This document shows positions 60,320-64,000 of a stretch of 64,000 nt of DNA, piece by piece. The stretch comes from Ochrobactrum sp. BTU1 (GTDB lineage Bacteria > Pseudomonadota > Alphaproteobacteria > Rhizobiales > Rhizobiaceae), in contig CP076355.1 in the NCBI GenBank assembly GCA_018798825.1, forward strand, positions 588,001-652,000. The letters run 5' to 3'. Position numbers and translations under genes: made by a program. The notes beneath the pieces were generated by a model. That model saw only the letters and a list, made by a program, of their open reading frames with translations. It was not told where the DNA came from and ran no database searches. The first letter of the stretch is position 1. Each line of letters opens with the position of its first letter.

Positions 60320-60975
60320 TGGACTATCAATGGGACTTTTCCGGGCTTTGGCAGTATTGGGGATTATTCCTCCAGGGCCTGGCCTATACAGTCGGCTTTA
60401 CAATTATAACCGTCCTCTCGGGCATATTCGTTGGAACAGTCTTTGCTCTTGGCAGGCTTTCCGGCAACAAAATCATCACTGTACCCATTATGACGGTTGT
60501 TGAGGTATTTCGCTGTACGCCGGTGCTTGTGCAGTTGGTCTGGTGCTACTACGCCCTTCCAATGTTGATTGGTTTTGAAATTTCACCTGCCATGGCGGCT
60601 TTCATCACGCTTACCTTTTATGGTGCTGCATTTTATGCGGAAATTATTCGTGGTGGCATTGTTTCCATTGATGCGGGCCAATGGGATGCAGGGCGTGCAA
60701 TCGGTATGCGCCGCGGCCAGCTCATGGGCAAGATCATCTTGCCGCAAGCACTTCGCCGCATGGTACCGCCGCTGGTCAACCAGTCCGTGCTTCAGCTGAA
60801 GAACACATCGCTTTTGTCGGTGCTTGCTGTGCCTGATCTTCTTTATCAGGGCCAGCTTGTTACTTCGGCTACCTATCGGCCGCTTGAAACCTACACCCTG
60901 ATTGCAGTGCTTTATCTCGCAGTTCTCTTCCCTCTGACACGGCTCGCCCATGGGCTGGAAGGCAGGCTGAAATGA
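60319..60975 (+). CDS. Amino-acid ABC transporter permease (HisM-type)
   Basis: 218 residues from the ATG at 60319, which overlaps the racemase stop; a longer upstream frame would run through the racemase gene. Five spans with the polar-amino-acid motif VVEVFRCTPVLVQLVW and the EAA loop GQWDAGRAIGMRRGQLMGKIILPQALRRMVPPL. Only one permease gene is present, so a homodimer is likely. A 39-base gap precedes the ATPase. Confidence 0.9.
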   Translation: MDYQWDFSGLWQYWGLFLQGLAYTVGFTIITVLSGIFVGTVFALGRLSGNKIITVPIMTVVEVFRCTPVLVQLVWCYYALPMLIGFEISPAMAAFITLTFYGAAFYAEIIRGGIVSIDAGQWDAGRAIGMRRGQLMGKIILPQALRRMVPPLVNQSVLQLKNTSLLSVLAVPDLLYQGQLVTSATYRPLETYTLIAVLYLAVLFPLTRLAHGLEGRLK

Positions 60976-61014
60976 TGAGCCGAGTGAAGCAAGCAAGCCT
61001 TGTGGAGATAAGCC

Positions 61015-61785
61015 ATGAATGCTGAACCGATGATCGAAGTGCGTGGGCTGAAAAAGTCTTTCGGCGACATCGAGGTGCTGCGCAATATCAGCCTCACGGT
61101 CAAACGCGGGCAGGTGGTTGCGCTCATCGGACCGAGCGGGTCCGGCAAATCGACATTGCTGCGCAGTCTCAATCTGCTTTCGCTGCCAGATGCGGGTTAC
61201 ATCGCAATTGGTGAGCAGAAGATTGATTTCTCATCTGGGAACCTGTCACTCAAAGACAAATACCTCGCGGCATTCCGTGCCAATACCGGGATGGTGTTCC
61301 AGAACTTCAATCTGTTTCCGCATATGAGCGTTCTCGATAACGTCATGATCGGGCCAGTCACTGTTCTCAAACAAGACAAAAAGGCTGCTCGCGAACTGGC
61401 CATGGAACTCTTGGAAAAGGTCGGCCTTGCCGCCCGTGCGGACGCCAGACCAGAACAGCTCTCAGGCGGTCAGAAACAGCGTGTGGCGATTGCAAGGGCG
61501 CTCGCCATGCGCCCCGATGTGATGCTGTTTGATGAGGCAACATCGGCTCTCGATCCGGCGCTGGTCGGTGAAGTTCTCGCGGTCATCCGACAACTGGCCG
61601 AGCAGGGCATGACGATGATCCTTGTGACCCATGAAATGGCTTTTGCTCGTGATGTCGCTGATAAGGTCATCTTCATGCAGGACGGTTACGTCGTTGAAAC
61701 CGGCGATGCGCGTCAGGTGATCAATGAGCCGCATGAAGCCGCAACCCGAGAGTTTTTGAGCCATTTCCACGGCGGTCTCTCATAA
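61015..61785 (+). CDS. Amino-acid ABC transporter ATPase (GlnQ-type)
   Basis: 256 residues. Walker A GPSGSGKST (about 42), signature LSGGQKQRVAIAR, Walker B VMLFDEATS, switch His in VTHEMAF. The region from LVTHEMAFARDVADKVIFM is typical of the polar amino-acid subfamily. It powers the permease at 60319. Confidence 0.92.
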   Translation: MNAEPMIEVRGLKKSFGDIEVLRNISLTVKRGQVVALIGPSGSGKSTLLRSLNLLSLPDAGYIAIGEQKIDFSSGNLSLKDKYLAAFRANTGMVFQNFNLFPHMSVLDNVMIGPVTVLKQDKKAARELAMELLEKVGLAARADARPEQLSGGQKQRVAIARALAMRPDVMLFDEATSALDPALVGEVLAVIRQLAEQGMTMILVTHEMAFARDVADKVIFMQDGYVVETGDARQVINEPHEAATREFLSHFHGGLS

Positions 61786-61811
61786 ATGCAAGCGCAGAAC
61801 GGATAAATGTC

Positions 61812-63071
61812 ATGACAGGCAAAGTTATTGTCGTCGGGGCTGGCATTATCGGCTCCACCACCGCTTTGCGGCTCGCTGAAGCCGGTTTGAAAGTAACACT
61901 GTGCGACGGCTCAGAACCGGGCGGCGAGCAAAGTGCAAGCTACGGAAACGGTGGTTGGATCAGTCCCGCCTCGATCATTCCCATGAGCATGCCCGGCCTG
62001 TGGCGACAGGTCCCTGGATTTCTGCTTGATCGCAACGGGCCACTAACCCTTGACTGGAAATCGGTTCCAAGGCTGACACCATGGCTCACGCGTTTCCTGC
62101 TCGCAGGGGCCACAAAATCGCGGGTGACAAAAATTGCGACCAAGCTCAACTGGCTGCTTAATGATGGACCGAAACGCCATCTCGAGCTGGCCAGCGAGAC
62201 TGGGCAGGAACACCTCATCGTGCAGAAGGGCTTACTTTACGTCTACCCTGATCGTGCAGCCTTTGAAGCTGAAGCGCTTAGCTGGCAGCTGCGCCGTGAT
62301 AACGGCGTTCAGTTCGACGAATGGCAGGAAGCAGAACTGCGTGAACGTATTCCGGCGCTTGGAGGCAATTTTCGCTTTGCCATTCATGTGCGCGAAGGCG
62401 CCCATTGTCTGGACACCGGAACCTATGTTGCGGGTATCGCCACACAGGCGGAAAAAATGGGCGTTCGTCGGATCCGCAAGAATGTCGTCAGGGTGCTTAC
62501 CGGTGTTTCGCCGCGTGTCGTCTTCGAGAACAATGAGAGTATTGCCGCCGATCATATCGTGCTTGCGGCAGGCATTCATTCCGGGCGCATCATGCGTGAT
62601 CTCGGCTTGTATGTGCCGATGCAAAGCGAGCGCGGTTATCATGTAACCTTGCCGATGGCCGAACTTCCCTTTGACATCCCGATCATGCCGAGTACCGGGC
62701 GTATGGGAAATACACCGACCAATATGGGTTTGCGTCTATCCGGTCAGGTGGAGCTGGCAACGGTGGAGAAAGCGCCCGACTGGCGACGCTCGGAGGTGCT
62801 GCTCAAACACGCATTGGCGAGTTATCCCAATCTGGCAAAACAGGATCTGCAGAATCTCAAGCTTTGGATGGGGCATCGCCCATCGCCCGCAGATGGCGTT
62901 CCCGTGATAGGGAAACTCACGCAGCATCGGGGAGTCGTTGCCGCCTTCGGTCACGGTCATATAGGGATCGCTGCAGCCCCCAAAACCGCCGAGATCGTTC
63001 TCGACGCAATCAACAACGTAACCCCGTCAGACAGTGTTCGCGCCTTCTCGCCCGCGCGCTTCGGCTGTTAA
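61812..63071 (+). CDS. FAD-dependent D-amino-acid dehydrogenase (DadA-like)
   Basis: 419 residues. N-terminal Rossmann site VVGAGIIGSTTALRLAEAG (about residues 6-24), DAO fold, and C-terminal HRPSPADGVPVIGKL then AFGHGHIGIAAAP, which place FAD. DadA-type enzymes oxidise D-amino acids to keto acids and feed electrons to the quinone pool. Located downstream of the amino-acid ABC genes and before a second racemase, fitting an L-to-D then oxidise scheme. The FAD-type assignment is firm; the substrate is inferred. Confidence 0.88.
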   Translation: MTGKVIVVGAGIIGSTTALRLAEAGLKVTLCDGSEPGGEQSASYGNGGWISPASIIPMSMPGLWRQVPGFLLDRNGPLTLDWKSVPRLTPWLTRFLLAGATKSRVTKIATKLNWLLNDGPKRHLELASETGQEHLIVQKGLLYVYPDRAAFEAEALSWQLRRDNGVQFDEWQEAELRERIPALGGNFRFAIHVREGAHCLDTGTYVAGIATQAEKMGVRRIRKNVVRVLTGVSPRVVFENNESIAADHIVLAAGIHSGRIMRDLGLYVPMQSERGYHVTLPMAELPFDIPIMPSTGRMGNTPTNMGLRLSGQVELATVEKAPDWRRSEVLLKHALASYPNLAKQDLQNLKLWMGHRPSPADGVPVIGKLTQHRGVVAAFGHGHIGIAAAPKTAEIVLDAINNVTPSDSVRAFSPARFGC

Positions 63072-63098
63072 TTATCCCGAACTTGAAGGAATGAAACT

Positions 63099-63824
63099 AT
63101 GATGCTCAAAGGTGGCTACACCAATTATGGCCAGCAGATAGGTGTGCTGATGCTGGACACGATTTTCCCTCGTCCTGCTGGGGATATCGGCAATGCGCTG
63201 TCCTATGATTTTCCTGTGCGTTACAAGACAGTAAAAGGTGCGCATGCCACACGCATCATGGGCAACAATCCTGATCCAAAACTGATTGAACCATTCATCG
63301 ATGCGGCACGCGAACTTGAAGCGGAGGGCGTACGCGCCATTACCACAAGCTGTGGTTTTTTGGGGCCGTTCCAGAAAGATATTGCCGCAGAGGTCAACAT
63401 TCCGGTGTTCACGTCATCACTGATGCAGGCGCCGATTATTCACGCCATGCTGCCACCTGGCAAAGTCATAGGTGTCTTCACTGAGCGAGCGCATCACATG
63501 AATGATGCACATTTCAAAGGCGTTGGCTGGTCTTCCGATGTGATCCCCGTGCAGGTGCAGGGAATGAAGCAGAATGCCGAGTTTCCGCAGACCTATATTG
63601 AAGGTCGCGATTATCTAGACACGGAAGTGCTGAAGGAAGAGATGCTGGAGATGACCCGGGAATTCATGGCGAGCTGTGAAAATCCGGGCGCTATTCTGTT
63701 TGAATGCACCAATATGTGCCCGTTTTCATCTTATGTTGCAGCGGAATCCGGTTTGCCAGTGTTTGATATCAACACGCTGATCAACACGTTCTATCTCGCA
63801 GCCAATCCACGTCGTTACATCTAA
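63099..63824 (+). CDS. Asp/Glu/hydantoin-racemase-family protein 2
   Basis: 241 residues. GVLMLDTIFPRPAGDIGNAL, TTSCGFLGPF (Cys near residue 86) and FECTNMCPFSS (Cys near 204) align with the protein at 59606, so the two are paralogues with both catalytic Cys kept. AAGGAATGAAACT precedes the ATG. It may act on the same substrate in the opposite direction or on a second one. A hairpin follows at 63845. Confidence 0.85.
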   Translation: MMLKGGYTNYGQQIGVLMLDTIFPRPAGDIGNALSYDFPVRYKTVKGAHATRIMGNNPDPKLIEPFIDAARELEAEGVRAITTSCGFLGPFQKDIAAEVNIPVFTSSLMQAPIIHAMLPPGKVIGVFTERAHHMNDAHFKGVGWSSDVIPVQVQGMKQNAEFPQTYIEGRDYLDTEVLKEEMLEMTREFMASCENPGAILFECTNMCPFSSYVAAESGLPVFDINTLINTFYLAANPRRYI

Positions 63825-63844
63825 AATTCTTTTGAACTCTGATT

Positions 63845-63871
63845 GCAGCGGCAATGTATTTTAGCCGCTGC
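63845..63871 (+). terminator. Stem-loop after the second racemase gene
   Basis: GCAGCGGC (63845-63852) pairs with GCCGCTGC (63864-63871) around an 11-base loop; no T-run, so a weak terminator or 3' stabiliser. Nothing recognisable follows to 64000. Confidence 0.5.
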
Positions 63872-64000
63872 GAATGCTCCAAAACCATTTTCATAGCATC
63901 TAACGGGTTGGGCAGACTTGAAGCAGACCGTTTCAACATACTCCACCACCACAGAATAAATTTGCCTCAATGCGGCAGATTTCAGTTACCTGATCTTTGA

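Overview
The window looks like a Brucellaceae chromosome (Ochrobactrum/Brucella type). I infer this from the phosphatidylcholine synthase, the rirA-linked haem cluster, alphaproteobacterial Irr/RirA-type DNA sites, rhizobial-type palindromic repeats and moderate GC. All family names come from reading the sequence; nothing was searched in a database.

Layout: 0-6.4 kb holds the end of pcs, a quinone oxidoreductase and a four-gene BMP/nucleoside-type ABC transporter. 6.4-16.9 kb is an iron/haem block: acetyltransferase, bfr-bfd, an IsdG/HmuQ-like monooxygenase and the TonB haem receptor on the minus strand; hemP-hmuSTUV on the plus strand; then rirA and ybaK. The divergent receptor/hemP region has a near-ideal promoter overlapped by a TGA-N9-TCA (RirA-type) box, and two other spots carry Irr (ICE)-like palindromes.

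17.1-26.9 kb is a foreign island in tRNA-Ser(TGA). It is bounded by a 16-bp direct repeat of the tRNA 3' end. No integrase is visible. It holds tRNA-Arg(TCT), a chain of tiny stop-start overlapping genes, an XRE regulator with a perfect 12-bp inverted-repeat operator, several unknown AT-rich membrane or secreted genes, broken genes including a phage tape-measure tail, and a large ABC-type ATPase with a TOPRIM/DUF4435-like C-terminus. This last gene is the best candidate for an anti-phage function.

27-36 kb: a small Cys-rich secreted protein, a membrane-bound AraC regulator divergent from an exported alpha/beta hydrolase, tRNA-Gly(GCC), two MFS transporters, a nucleoside deaminase overlapping an exported ankyrin protein, and a LysR gene. 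36.4-39.8 kb: a compact ECF-type transporter operon (S, fused A1-A2, T) ending in a phosphoribosyltransferase. 40-48.5 kb: GntR regulator, SDR dehydrogenase, peptide/nickel-type ABC transporter and amidase, probably one catabolic unit. 48.6-55.3 kb: exonuclease, GGDEF protein, DUF2778 protein, arginase-family enzyme, HPP-CBS membrane protein, with palindromic repeats between them.

55.5-63.8 kb: a TPP-dependent acetolactate-synthase-like enzyme and LysR gene, then an Lrp-type regulator leading a run of amino-acid ABC transporter genes, two paralogous Asp/Glu-racemase-family proteins and a DadA-like FAD oxidoreductase. Together these suggest uptake, racemisation and oxidation of an amino acid or related acid.
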